64,000 nucleotides of DNA from Pegea sp. RAD2-039 (taxonomy: Eukaryota > Chordata > Thaliacea > Salpida > Salpidae): assembly GCA_034620365.1 (NCBI GenBank), contig JAQGEQ010000071.1, positions 5,828,001 through 5,892,000 on the forward strand, in the 5' to 3' direction. A program made the position numbers and the translations under genes. The notes below the pieces were generated by a model, which searched no databases, was not told the DNA's origin, and saw only the letters and a program-made list of their open reading frames with translations. Shown here piece after piece: positions 9,560-21,290 of the stretch. Position 1 is the stretch's first letter. Each line of letters opens with the position of its first letter.

Positions 9560-12500
9560 ATGATAAGATATTTTTCAATTTTCAAATTAACAATTTTAAA
9601 TCTTTTAATAATCTCTTCCAATGGACAAAAAGATGTAGCAACAAGTAAGACACAATTTTTATTTATTTATAAAATTTCATTTTTTTGACATCATTAAATC
9701 TCCAAATTAAAAATTAAAAGTTTTGAATTTACTGTTTGTTGAAAGTATTTTTAAATTTATTATTTTAAATATATTTATTCCAACATTATTATCAATTCTT
9801 AAATTATTAACAATAAATATATAATTTATAAATATTCAATTTTGAAGTATACATAATAAATTAAATTTATAAATAGTTTTTATAAACTTGTTTATATTTG
9901 GGAAATTTTCTAAAAATTTAAGAATAATAAAAGTTCTTTTGTTTATTGAAATGAAATAATTGATTGTTTAGTTTTAAGTAAACATAAATTCTTTTGAAAA
10001 CAAATAACAGCAATCTTATTTTTGATGCAAATTTTTGAGTTTCAATTTGTTTTAATTTAATTTTGTGTTTTTGTTTGATTTTGAGCATGGTTTTATTAGT
10101 AGGGGAAGAATCGCTAAACAATACCATCACAACAACCACTACTAAACTATATTCATTATATAATACAACTTACACTAATTTCACTTCATTGCCCGGAATT
10201 AACAGTTCTTTAGAAATGGATAGAAATATCACAACTTCTTTGGACTTTTCAGAAATAATAATCTCTAATAAAAATGAGACAGGTAACTGCATGTAATTTC
10301 ATCTTTTAATTTTTCCCAATTTTTTTTTCAACAATTTTGTTTTTCTGTTTTGAATGCAAAGATTCATGTTTTTAATGTTTCTTATATTTACTAGAAAATG
10401 TTTTGAACAAAAATATCACTTTAAATGAAGACAAAGAAACTCAGCTTCATGTTGTGATTCATGGAAATACAACAGTCCAATTACCTGTAAACTTCGTGGT
10501 TCTTGAAGCTGTTGTAACAGATCAAATAACATCTGAAATAGAAGGTTAATCTGCTAACAGTTTTCTATTTTATTGCTTTGAAAATAAGTCTGAAAACTAT
10601 TAAAGTATTTTTTATATAAATTCTTTCTATATTTATCTTATCAACTATAAAACTAGTTTATGAGTTTATTTTTTGATATTAATTCAAAAACAGTTGAATT
10701 TTTGATCGTCTTTTAATTAATTTGTTCTTTTTCTAACTTTATCAAGTTTTTTATAGGAAATGAAATCAGTTATACTTGGACACTGATTGGTAATCCTGAT
10801 TCAAATGGTCAAATGGAGAAGAACTCCAACTCTATCAAGTTTTCTGATCTAATTCCAGGCTTATACCAATGTAAAGTAAGTTTTAATGAAATCAGAAGAT
10901 TTATTCACAAACTTTTTAGTTTTTGATTTCTCTTCTGCTGCTTACAAATTTCCACAATTTTCAGTGAAATACTAAAAAATTTCTAAAATTTATTTCAGTT
11001 TTAATGTAAAATTGAAATAAAATATTTTCAAATTGTCAGTGAATTTGATGCAAATATTTTTTACTTTTTCTATCTTTTGTCTAATTTATTCTTCTACTTC
11101 AGGAATAAGTTTCTAATTTTAGAAGTAATTTTAGAATTTGACGTTTAAGCTTTTAATTTAATAACAAATTATTAAATCAATATTGAATCATGTAAACGAA
11201 CTTTTTAATATCTTAATAAGCTTATTAAGATGGCAATTATAGCTTCACAATTTCCATATTTTAAATTTAAAACCTTTCGAAAAAAAAATTTTTGATCTAT
11301 TATTATTTCATTTTGTCATTTTAGTGTTTCCAAACAACTTTTCATAATCAAACTGAATTTTTATTAAGGTAAAAGTAACAACAACGAATTCTATTGGTGA
11401 AGCGTTTGCAAATGTCACTGTTCTCAAAGCACCTCGTAAAAACACTCCTCCAGTTGCTAAAGTGGATTATCAAACTCAAGAAATAACTCTCCCAAATAAC
11501 AAAGCTTTCATTGATGGTTCAAGTACTTTGCATTCTACTTGAACACTTTAAAAACTTAATTATCTAAACTTTATCTAAGTTTATCTTAAAACTTTTCATT
11601 TCTCCAGGTTCCACTGACGACGATGAAATCAAATCTTATCTTTGGGAATTGAAAAGCGGACCAATTGGGTCTTCTACTAATAGTGTGGGGCACGACAAGC
11701 TTCTGCAATTAACTGATTTAAGTGTTGGTAATTACACCTACGAGCTGACAGTGACAGATACAGATGGAGAAACCTCATCTATTGATGCCAGTGTCATTGT
11801 CAAACAAAGTTTGTTGTTTGAATATTTCGATGAATAAATATTTAATGTCTTCAAGATGACTTCCAATTTGATTATTGATTTGAAACTTTATTTAAATAAT
11901 TGATTGAAATCACAACAATTGAAAAAACAAAAACTTTTTATTAAAACGGATGTTTTTGTAGAAATCGATCATAAACCAGTTGCAAACGCGGGTGTAGGTG
12001 GAGTCATTCAACTGCCGGATGACTCGGTTGTTTTAAATGGTAATCAAAGTGTTGATGACTGGGGTATCCAATCTTATCAGTGGTCAATTGCCCCTGAAAG
12101 TCACAGTCCAGTTGCTGACCTGGAAGTAAATAAATTAATAATTGATTTGAAATTTTTTCAACTAGTTGTTGATATTTTTACAATCTTGTTTTTATTTTCA
12201 GGGGGTTAGGACTCCTATATTACATGTCTCTCATATGGTTGAAGGTGAATATACCTTTCAATTAGTAGTAACTGACACTGCGGACCAGACAGACACTGCT
12301 ACAGTTAAAATCATTGTCCGTCCGGTAAGTAGTCACCAAAAACTCTTCTAAAAAATTGTAAAGGTTTTTGAATTTACTGAAACTTTTTTATTTGATTTTT
12401 TCATCTCTCTGTTTGTCACTTTTTCATTTTTATTGAACTTTAGACATTCAAGGTTCACTGCACTTTGTGTTTATTTCCACCGTCTACTTTTCAGTTATTA

Positions 12501-14519
12501 TTTTCCACAACTTCTCAAACCACTTGTTAAAACCACAAACTTCTAGAAATTTCTTCTAAATTATCAAATCAATCTTCTTCAGCGTTCAAATGATCCTCCA
12601 AAAGCGGATGCTGGTGAAGATCAACTCCTCCTAATACCAGTAGAAGGTCCTGCTAAAGCTACATTGAATGGAAGTTTGAGTTCAGATGATATAAAGATCA
12701 CATCTTTCCACTGGGAGCAAATAGGGTTCGTCTTCTCCTCTTCTCAACTTCTTCTAATCTTTCAACATCAACTGACAGAAAAGAGCCAAGTGAAGTTGAT
12801 ATTGAAGATCCGGAGAAGATGATTACCCACGTGACTGGATTTGATGTCTCCGGAGATTATCGATTTAAGCTCACTGTGTCTGATGAACAAAATGATATTT
12901 CTGTTGATGAAGTTTCAGTGACGCTAAAAAAAGGTTCAGATTCTTCAGATTTTGATGAAAAATTTATTCTTCTCTTCAATAGAACAACTCCCAAAAGCAG
13001 ACGCAGGTCCTGATTTGATCCTTCAGCTCCCAGATGATCTTCTAATCATCAGTGGATTGAATTCAGAAGATGATTATGGGATCGAAGAATTTAAGTGGTC
13101 ACGTGATAAATTGAGTCCAGCTCTTGGTGTGAGTCTTCATCTTTTATCTACAAATCGATTCATCTAAAAGATCCTCTTCCATCAGAGAATCATCAATTCA
13201 TCTGATTCCTCTTCAACTTTAATGATTGTTGATTTAACTGAAGGGAAATATATCTTTCATCTAAAGATCACTAACAAAAGAGGAAGAATAAGTGAAGATT
13301 CAGTTGTTGTCACTGTCAAATCAGATCCTTACATTAACAGTTTGGTAAGAGGATCAGTTTAAATCTAGCTGTTGGAAGATGAAAGTGTCTTCTTTCAGGT
13401 AGAGCTTCATCTTGATTCGGAGTCTTTAAGTGAAGAGCAGAAAAATGAGATCTCGAACAAGTTATCAATCTTATTGACAAATCCTCAAGTTGTAGTGAGA
13501 TCTGTATCCAGAGATCATCATGCTGATGAGTTGGGATCAAAATAAGATTTGATCTTCTCATCTCATCTTGTATTTTTCAGTCTGGTCTTATTATTCTACG
13601 TCAGAGACGCTAGAGGAGCTCTCATGAAATCCGCTGACGTCATTGAAGATCTTCAACCGAAGATAAATGCAGATCAACAAATTTTAGGAGTTTCAGTGAA
13701 GAGACTGGACACATATGGTTAGAAATCCTCAAAAAATATATTTAAAAAAATACTGATTCGAGCAGAATGTGAGAATCCGTGCTCCGGACACGGAAGATGT
13801 CATTCAGGATCAAAAGAGTGTGAATGTGAGGTGTTCTGGATGGAAAACTTCCTCCGTGTCTTTCTCGGTGATGGTGTTCGTAATTGTGGTGAGTCTTTAG
13901 ATGAAGATCTTGTTTCTTCTTTAAATCTTCATCTTGTAGATTGGAGTATCCTCTACGTAGTCCTCATCAGCTTCCTACTGATCGCCGTCAGCATCTCCTT
14001 CTTCTACTTCATCTTATGTTATTTGTCCAAGTTAGTGATTTCAGTTTGATCCTGATCTTCATCTTCAAATTTTTTCAGGAGAAGAAATTCAGGGAAAAAG
14101 AAGAAACAGAATTATTTGAAATTAAGTGGCAGAAAAATGAATCGAAAAAGTGAAAAAAAATCGAAAAAAAAAGTTGAAGGATTCGAAAAAATTTTTTGTT
14201 TTTAGATGGAATCAGAAATTTGAATTATACAAGCAGCTCATTGATGAGGAGTATGTCTTCCACTTCTGATGAAGAAGAAGAAGAGATGAAGATCTTTGAG
14301 AAGAAAAAATTAATTAATGGAGGAACTGGGTTTAGAAAAAATGGGAGAAGAAAAAGGTCTCGACTCTCGACAAAAGAGGAAGCAACAACTTTGGTTACAA
14401 TCGAGAATAATTCTTCTTTAGACGACTCTGAGTTTGATGGTTACGGATTAGATTCTAGGAGGCCTTTAGGAGCAGAAAGTGATCTTCTAACTACAAATGA
14501 TAAATCAGATGTTTTGTAA
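9560..14519 (+). CDS. KIAA0319L: KIAA0319/KIAA0319L-type PKD-repeat membrane protein
   Basis: Eighteen exons, all in phase: 9560-9644, 10100-10282, 10395-10544, 10757-10875, 11369-11516, 11608-11808, 11962-12125, 12202-12324, 12583-12725, 12779-12933, 12983-13128, 13186-13344, 13399-13529, 13581-13717, 13766-13888, 13940-14030, 14079-14149 and 14206-14519, giving 880 residues. Order: signal peptide (1-24); Thr/Asn-rich, likely glycosylated stretch without cysteine (29-139); five PKD (Ig-like beta-sandwich) repeats from about 96 to 585, with the repeated P-x-A-x-A-G and DD motifs; a Cys-rich EGF-like module (CSGHGRC, FWMENFLR) at about 682-722; one TM helix (about 724-750); and a basic/acidic tail ending in an ENNSSLDDSEFD segment. 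The juxtamembrane module and tail closely match human KIAA0319/KIAA0319L. The human proteins also carry an N-terminal MANSC domain, which is absent here. These are type I glycoproteins that traffic between plasma membrane, endosomes and Golgi. A candidate AATAAA is at 14848-14853. Confidence 0.94.
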
Positions 14520-15296
14520 AACTTTTCAATCAAACATTTCAATTTATTTATTTTATATTCCAAATTTTTCTCGTTTTGAAAATGCAGTTTGAAAATTTCA
14601 CAGAATAGTCAAAAATGGTTTTTGACAAATCTGGCCGAATTATTTTATGGTTTAAATGTTAATTTTAGAAATGTTGAAAGAAATTTATTTCCAGTTCTAC
14701 TCGATTAATGCAGAGGAAACTCTGGTTTTGTCGGCGTATCTTCACTATATAGCTGCCTATTCAATTTGAACATTTTTTAGTTGAAACAAATTAAATGAAC
14801 TAAAAATCCGAATAATTCTATTCAAAACTTGCCAAAGATCCTCAGAAAATAAAAGATTTTATTTGTTTCTTCATCAAATATGTCCTGTATAAATACCAAT
14901 CAATTTATATTTATTTGATTTCTTTTCCAATTCGTCTTTTTGCTGCAAATTTTTTGTTTGTTTCAATTTTATCACAAATAAAAAATATCCAAATTCTATT
15001 TTTTTTTTTAGAATCTGTCAACTTTTTCAGTTTTCAAATTATTTTGTTCGTTTTCATCTCTATTTGGTGATAAAGTTACTTAAAATTGTTGTGAAATTCA
15101 ACAAATATTTCTATAATCATTTATATTTTTTAAACAAATTCTCTATGACGAGAAAGGTCATGAAGTTAGTCATGAAACTTCTCAGCAAACAAACGCGCCA
15201 ACCACTAATTATCTCATTATTTTCAATTTAATTTTTTTACTAATGTAAAAAATCAACTATTTTGAAATTTCATGAAAATATTAAAATCGTTTTTTT
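14520..15296. other. 3' UTR and intergenic spacer
   Basis: AT-rich sequence with a possible polyadenylation signal at 14848-14853. No coding exon, repeat or RNA gene was recognised. Confidence 0.5.
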
Positions 15297-16990
15297 TTCA
15301 ATAAATAAGAAGCAAGAAATTAATTCTAAAAAATTTTAATCTAAGATTTAAGATCTCAAAATTTTCTGTGAATCTCATCACTACATCTTTGCTTGCTGCC
15401 AACAGGTCTCTGAGTTGATATAACTTGAAGGAAGGACTAATAGAAAATAAATCATCAAACTGAATGTCAATTAAATTGTGAAGAATTAAGTCGTATTTAA
15501 TTCGTCGAATTTCCAAAGTATCTAAATTGAAGAAGCTGAGATGATGTTTATAACTATCATATCTAATATTAAGTTTCCTGCATACTAATCTCGTAAATGT
15601 GGCCTGAACAGATTCGATTTTTTGATATCACCAACTTGATATGGCATCCATGCACTGACATTGTATTCAAGAATTGGACGTACGTACAATTTGAAAAGAT
15701 TGATAAAAAAGCATGGATCCTTAGAATTAAAGGTCTTTATAATAAGGAAAACAAAAGGTTGATTGATTTTCCAAATATTTTGAAAACATAATTGCGCCAT
15801 TTAAAGTCAGATGATAGATTAATGCCAAGGTCTAGGACCGAAGATACTCGTTGAATAATAAATCTATTGATGAAGTATTGGTTCGAGCAATTAACAGCTG
15901 GTTTACGAGAAAAAGTTATAAGTTCAGACTTTGTGGGCTGGTTTCTGAGCTGCCAATTCGTAGACCAGTTTTCTACAGTGTGTAGTGCAGTTTGACGTTT
16001 TGAAGGATTACAAGATAATAGCTTGATACACTTTCGTTTTTTGAAAACCCCTTGATAAGGTCCATGGTGGACTTCGAACTTTGTATTTGAAATCAGTTGG
16101 TTGTTCCTTCTGATTTCGGTTATACGCCTTTTTTAGAAGACGCTTATTTTCTAAACGATAATCTTCACACATATCATGTGCTACTCTAATGCGCTCTAAT
16201 TTTTTCTCAAGATTTAGCTTATACAGCTTGGCAAGAAACTTGCATTTGTCCCAACTTTCCTGAAAGGGCACTTTCAACGGTTTTTGATGATCTGAGCTTT
16301 TTGCTCCAAGTCTAGTCATTGATACCTTTGGAACGTCCACAAAATCAAAGCTTTGAGAGCACATTTGATTAAAAAACTCACTGTCATCATCTTTATCAGT
16401 CTCAAAGACATTAAAAATGATGACATTGTTTTCTCTGTCCTCACGGTCTACAGTAAGTGTTTTGTGCGTGTCGGTGACCTTCTTGGCAAGAAGCTGCACC
16501 ATGTTAGTATTTTTGTCAGAACCGGGATCATCGACCACCGAGGCCCATGTGACTTGTTTCTTTGTAGAGGCATTCAGTTCGTACATTGATTTGGACAAAC
16601 TAGAAACTTTCTCATCAATCTTGGCAATATCCTTGGCAATTTCTGATTTAAGTTTTACTAATTCAGCAGATACAGATTTGCTGATGTGGGATAATAGGTT
16701 TTCATCAGAATTGGTTGAGGGAGCTGTTGTATCCATGGTTCTACATTTAATGCAAAATCATTTAAATCCCATTTGCTTCATCTGGTTGTTATCAAATATA
16801 TCATAAATTTTCTTGCTCACATCACTACAGGTGAGATGAAAGCAGGAGAGACATTTAAAACATTCTATTACCGGATCTTCACCAGAGCAAATTTTATTGC
16901 AAGATTGGCAATTGCCATTGCAAGCTTGTTTTGATGAAGTCGGTTTGTCAGAATATTTATTTTCTGTAACTGGAACATAGGTTAGCTTCT
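15297..16990 (-). mobile_element. CR1-like LINE copy with internal deletion
   Basis: On the minus strand from the 5' side, 16805-16940 encodes a PHD-like zinc finger (Cys-x3-Cys-x2-Cys-x3-Cys, later CFHLTC, then FCIKC). An in-frame TGA (16758-16760) stands where the family has the conserved Trp before FC. From 16736 a 242-residue ORF1 runs to 16008, with a coiled-coil N-terminal half and a VRSPPW-type C-terminal motif. It passes directly into the C-terminal part of a reverse transcriptase (about 15990-15297): ENWSTNWQL, DLGINLSSDFKW and FKLYVRPILEYNVSAWMPY, in shifting frames. The endonuclease and catalytic RT domain (YxDD region) are missing, so the element is non-autonomous and dead. Confidence 0.88.
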
Positions 16991-17003
16991 AGATCTTATT
17001 ACG

Positions 17004-17156
17004 TCACTGCTTCTGGATCGCTTCCGCCGACGCTGCCTTGTCAACATCATCATCAAATAGTAAGATTTTATCTCGAGTACTTTCGTGAATGTTAGAGGTA
17101 AGTTGGCTAGCATCAAAACTAAACTCACAAAATACGAACTTGTTTGGATAAGTCAT
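17004..17156 (-). CDS. Unrecognised 50-codon ORF next to the LINE
   Basis: On the minus strand an ATG at 17156-17154 opens 50 codons to TGA at 17004-17006; the frame stays open back to 17187. The composition is protein-like, with acidic residues and a DDDVDKAASAEAIQKQ ending, unlike the Lys/Phe/Ile runs of non-coding AT-rich frames. It lies directly upstream of the LINE zinc-finger ORF, so it may be a LINE 5' leader ORF or a host exon. I do not recognise it. Confidence 0.3.
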   Translation of the reverse strand: MTYPNKFVFCEFSFDASQLTSNIHESTRDKILLFDDDVDKAASAEAIQKQ

Positions 17157-17189
17157 GTTTACACAAAATTGTATCAGATGGCAAACTCA

Positions 17190-18193
17190 CATCCGGGTAC
17201 ATGAAAAAGAGATACAAAAACCGCGAGTAAAACCCTCGTTGAAATTGATGAGTGTACAATACCCTCAGTTACCCCAACTTGCAACATATACAACTGAAGC
17301 AGAAAGGTAATGGAAACCTTTAAACATAAAAGTTGAAGGAATAGGAATACTGCTGATTAAAATATTTGAATCTGAATATTATAAAACAAAATAAGTTACG
17401 AAACTGGTAGTTTTTACGAAATCATATTTTTGTGACAAAATTCAAAAGAAATGATAGAATTTGATAAATCGAATCAGGAAGGACCTTTTACTAGATTTTA
17501 CTAAAGTTTTTGATTAGATTACTTTTAAAATAACGAACTTCTAAGACAATTAAACTCTTTGATATAAAGTTTAACGATAAAATGTGGAACTAAAAAAGAT
17601 TTTGTATTTCTGAACAGTTACTAAAAATGTTTTTCGAATGAAGAATAAATGTAACTTTATTCGTTAAACATTTTCATCTGTTCTGCGAAAAACTATTTTT
17701 ATTTTTTTATGAAAATATGCTGTTTGTTGTTCGCTATAAAAGTTAATTAATTTTCTACTACAAGTTTAAAAAAGTGATTAATTAACAAACAGTTTTATAA
17801 AATCCTTTTTTTTTAATTGAATAAATAAATTTCATTCCAAATGTTTTGATAAACTTGTTAAGAATAAAAAATAAATTTTCACTTCAATTTATCTAATTAA
17901 TATTTTTCAAAGTTTTGAAACTTTATGCTGCCTTCTTATTAGCAACGTTTCAATGTTTGATTTTTATGAAACTTTAAAAATTTTGTTTAAAATCTTTAAA
18001 AAATTGAATAAAATTTGGTTTGTTCAACTTTTACTGCTGATCAATAATATCTCTCCTAGAAAACAAGAGTTTTAAATAAATTATTTACAAATTATTTGGA
18101 ACAAAATACATTAAAAATTGTTTATTTAATTAAACATAAATTATTTATTCGTCATTCAAAAGTTCAAATTTTCAAAATCATAAAAATAAATTT
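17190..18193. other. Intergenic, no gene seen
   Basis: 17190-17310 is richer in G and C and may be LINE 5' sequence. The remainder is AT-rich without open frames. TTTATT runs near 18138 would read as AATAAA on the minus strand and could be the polyadenylation signal of the EF-hand gene. Confidence 0.45.
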
Positions 18194-18706
18194 TTATAAA
18201 TCGAATTCTAATCCTTCACTATCAAACATATTATCAACAAATTTATTATAAGCAATAAAACCAGTCTTTCTCGCATCAGCATGTTTAATCAGCTCTTCAA
18301 CCTCATTTTCATCTAAAACATCTCCTATATTCGCCAGAATCTTCCGAAGTTTCGACGTCGCGATAAATCCATTGTTTTCTTCATCAAAAACACTAAAAGC
18401 AGAACGAACTTGCTGCTCCGTTAGAGGAGGATCGATTATCGCTCGTCTCATAGCAACCAGGAAGTTTTCTAAGCTTATAAATCCTAATCGTTTAGGATCA
18501 GCATATTGAAGCATCAAAAAGATTTGAAAAGAGTTTGGAGTGAATCCAAGTTGCCTGACGCTCGTAGCAAAATCTTCAGTTTTCATCAAATTGTCTTCAT
18601 TCATCGAGAAGCTCACGTATTTCAGTTTATATTCATCAATTTGTTTCTGGGTTAATTCTGGAAGTTTTTCTTCCATCGCTTTCTTAATCTCTTCATCTGT
18701 TGCCAT
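18194..18706 (-). CDS. Calmodulin-like protein with four degenerate EF-hands
   Basis: A single-exon frame of 170 residues starts at ATG 18706. A minus-strand acceptor (CTATTTATAG, 18730-18721) lies 14 bases upstream of the ATG, so a 5'-UTR intron is likely. The layout follows calmodulin: LTQKQIDEYKLKY before hand 1, LGFTPNSFQ, hand 2 near ADPKRLGFISLENF, linker, hand 3 near FDEENNGFIATSKL, hand 4 near ADARKTGFIAYNKF. The hydrophobic pattern and central Gly are kept in hands 2-4. Side-chain Ca2+ ligands are largely replaced, including the Glu at loop position 12 (Asn or Lys in hands 2-4). It therefore probably binds a target helix without normal calcium control, as some light-chain and divergent calmodulin relatives do. 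The exact orthologue and partner are not known. An intronless coding region contrasts with most neighbouring genes. Confidence 0.87.
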   Translation of the reverse strand: MATDEEIKKAMEEKLPELTQKQIDEYKLKYVSFSMNEDNLMKTEDFATSVRQLGFTPNSFQIFLMLQYADPKRLGFISLENFLVAMRRAIIDPPLTEQQVRSAFSVFDEENNGFIATSKLRKILANIGDVLDENEVEELIKHADARKTGFIAYNKFVDNMFDSEGLEFDL

Positions 18707-18730
18707 GGTTACAACTCGATCTATAAATAG

Positions 18731-19857
18731 ATTTTGTTAGAAACTAATCTGATAGTATCAACTATTTTATTGTTTATAATAGCGGTTTATAAATCAAATT
18801 CTCTGAGATCAGAATTGTTTTGATAAAGTCATAGATTTTGATAAACTTAAAAAGTTTGAAGCATTTGTTAATTTCTAATTCAAATAATTTATTTTTATCA
18901 ATTCTTATCAAGTTTGAAAATGATAATTTTTATAGTTCTCACTAATTATACAAATTAACTATCATCTATATAGTCTGAACACTTAATCTTTTTCTTATTT
19001 GTATCTTTGATACTTAAATGTTTATTAAGAACTGTATTCAAAACAAACTTTCTCACTTTTAAAACTCCAATTTCTTGCAATTTGATTGTCTCTTGAATGA
19101 ACTTGGGCTTCAAGTATTAATCTAAACTAATCAGTATCTGAAGATAAAAATTTCTTTTCTTAAATAATGATTTTAAGCAGAAAAAAATGCCTTAAAATTA
19201 ATCAAGAAATTATTAAAAAGGTAAAAGAAACTTAATTTATCTAAAATTCAGTTTTATTTTAATAATAAAACGTCTTCTGAGCAATTTTTTAATAATACTG
19301 CGTTCAACTTTCGACTAAAACTTCTAAATACCTTCATTACCAACAAACTTTTGAGCCACATATTATGATTTTGTATATATGGGTTTTATGATAAGCCTTT
19401 TTTTAAGTTTTTCTATACAAGCAAATGAAACAAGTTATTCATGGAGCTTATCAAGAAATCATTTTTCAATATAATAAAAATCTTACTAGCTTATTCTCAT
19501 ACAGATAGTTTTTTATATAATTGCTTTTGAAAAGAAATAACAAATGTTGTTTTATACAAATATAAATATTTCAAGTAATATTATAATGTTTATAATAATG
19601 GTAAAACTGAAATTATTTTACAATTTGTAAAAGTTATTACACTTTCTTCGGCTGCAAAATCATTTTATAAACTCTTTCAGATAAAAACTTAATAAAAAAA
19701 TTGATTTGTGAGATTGATTTACAATCGAACCAAAGTAAGTTAATTTTTATTTAATTGTATTTACAACATGTAAAAGTTTGAATTTGCTATTTAAGTTTCT
19801 TCAGACAATAATTAAAAACCGATTTTTTATTAATTTATTAATAAAAGGTTTCATAAT
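18731..19857. other. Upstream region of the EF-hand gene, no further gene
   Basis: AT-rich with dense stops. I saw no convincing TATA box, open frame, repeat or RNA gene beyond the inferred 5'-UTR splice site. Confidence 0.45.
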
Positions 19858-19916
19858 TAAATGAAGAAGGGTGCCTGAAAAGAGCACCTCTCGCTAACAC
19901 ACATTCTCACAAATAA
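19858..19916 (-). mobile_element. LINE 3'-end fragment
   Basis: About 55 bases nearly identical to 20,706-20,760 (shared core GAGCACCTCTCGCTAACACA). Those lie in the 3' untranslated end of the LINE copy at 20.66-21.29 kb. Only the extreme 3' end is present, the typical result of 5' truncation during target-primed reverse transcription. Confidence 0.65.
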
Positions 19917-20549
19917 TATCTACTAAGTTAGAAGGATAGAAAAAAATAGATTTAATTTAAATAGCTTAATCAAAACGTTCTTTTAATTTTTAAACTTTTT
20001 AAATTGTTAATAAGAATCTAAAAAATTGATAAATCCACCAGAAAAAATAGAGTTAGATTAGAATAGAGTTAGATTAGTTAAAAGATAATAAATTCGACAA
20101 ATAATTGTGTGAAGTTTTTTTGACAAAAATGTGATCAGATGTTTTCATTTTCTTCTTTGTTTAAAGAATAATTAAGAAATGAAAATTATGGAGGTATTAA
20201 GCAAAATTATTTTCTTATAAATTCAGAAAACCAATTTTCTATAATTAAAATACTTTTAGTGAAAAGTACTCGAAATTTCCTGTGAAACAAAACACTACAT
20301 ATACAAGTTTTCAAATTTTAAAACATGTTTTTACGAATTAATTTTTATTTCATCTTTTATATATAAGATATCATCAAATATACATTATTGTCATTAAAAA
20401 CAAAATTCGTATATATATTATATTATTAATATATTACTTTACATATTGCAACATTAGAATCTAAACAAAGAATCAATCTGCTTTTTATAGCTTTTTATCA
20501 GACTTACGAAAATATAAGACATGAAATAAGGATACAAAACTCTTCCGGC

Positions 20550-20650
20550 AAATCATCTTTTATTCATTTATTTATTTCATTCAACGCATGGCTGCAAATG
20601 ACAAAATGTACATTCTTATACTGAACAAAAAACAATGTCAACAGAAAGTT
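20550..20650 (-). mobile_element. Second type of LINE 3' end with TAAA/TGAA tail
   Basis: On the minus strand a CATGCGTTGAATGAAATAAA-type end is followed by AT-rich tail repeats. A close relative (ACATGGTTGCAA on the plus strand) occurs at about 25,990. The fragment abuts the next LINE copy, so two insertions are nested or adjacent. Confidence 0.5.
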
Positions 20651-20659
20651 AATGAAAAG

Positions 20660-21290
20660 TCTCAAGTACACCAGTTTAATTAATTAATTATTTATTTCAA
20701 TAAATGCGAAGGAGGGTGCCTAAAGAGAGCACCTCTCGCTAACACACATTCTCACAAATAACATGTATTTAGCCCAAAATATAGAAAGTAAAAGATGTAC
20801 CACATGGTATTTCAATATCACTCAAAGCATATAACAGTGAACAATTAAATGGAAAGGAAAAAATTAGAGTTTATAAATGGTAATGTTGGCAATATTATAA
20901 CGGTTCAACTTCTGCTTGAACAATGCGAGTGACTTCGACATGGCAATGTCTGATGGCAGCTGGTTCCATGTATTAATTGTGCGGTATGAGACAAAATTCG
21001 CTCAGACCAATGTACTAAGCGAAATGGGATAATTTAGAAAAAATAAGAAGAAAATGAATGAAGATACTGGCAGTGCATATTTCTCATATTAATTTTTTTT
21101 TAAAGGGTGACATATTTTGATGTATGATGAAAGACCTCGTTGAACGTCTATTAAAGATTTTAATTGGATTAACTTTGAACAATAAGCCTCTGGGGACATA
21201 TGAAAGATTATAATCTCCAAAATTAAGATGAGAGAGACCATTTATATTTTCAAGCAATTGCATAAGATTAGCGAAAAGGCATTAATACTA
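20660..21290 (-). mobile_element. CR1-like LINE fragment: RT C-terminus and 3' UTR
   Basis: On the minus strand 21030-20880 encodes FVSYRTINTWNQLPSDIAMS followed by SLALFKQKLNRY. This is the conserved C-terminal tail of CR1/Jockey-type reverse transcriptases (family pattern: R..  .WN.LP  ... S...FK..L). An upstream stretch (about 21230-21110) reads as the preceding RT segment (FNRRSTRSF) with frame breaks. Bases 20700-20790 form the 3' UTR and an ATTGAAATAAATAATTAATT-like tail. The copy is 5'-truncated and inactive. Confidence 0.8.

Noticed and set aside
13334..13561. 75-codon minus-strand frame
   Set aside because: It is the antisense of well-supported exons of the KIAA0319-like gene.
16353..16806. 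Two plus-strand frames of 78 and 129 codons
   Set aside because: They are antisense to LINE ORF1; the minus-strand protein has clear family motifs.
20400..20440. TATATA run as a TATA box
   Set aside because: Such runs are common in this base composition and no gene starts nearby.
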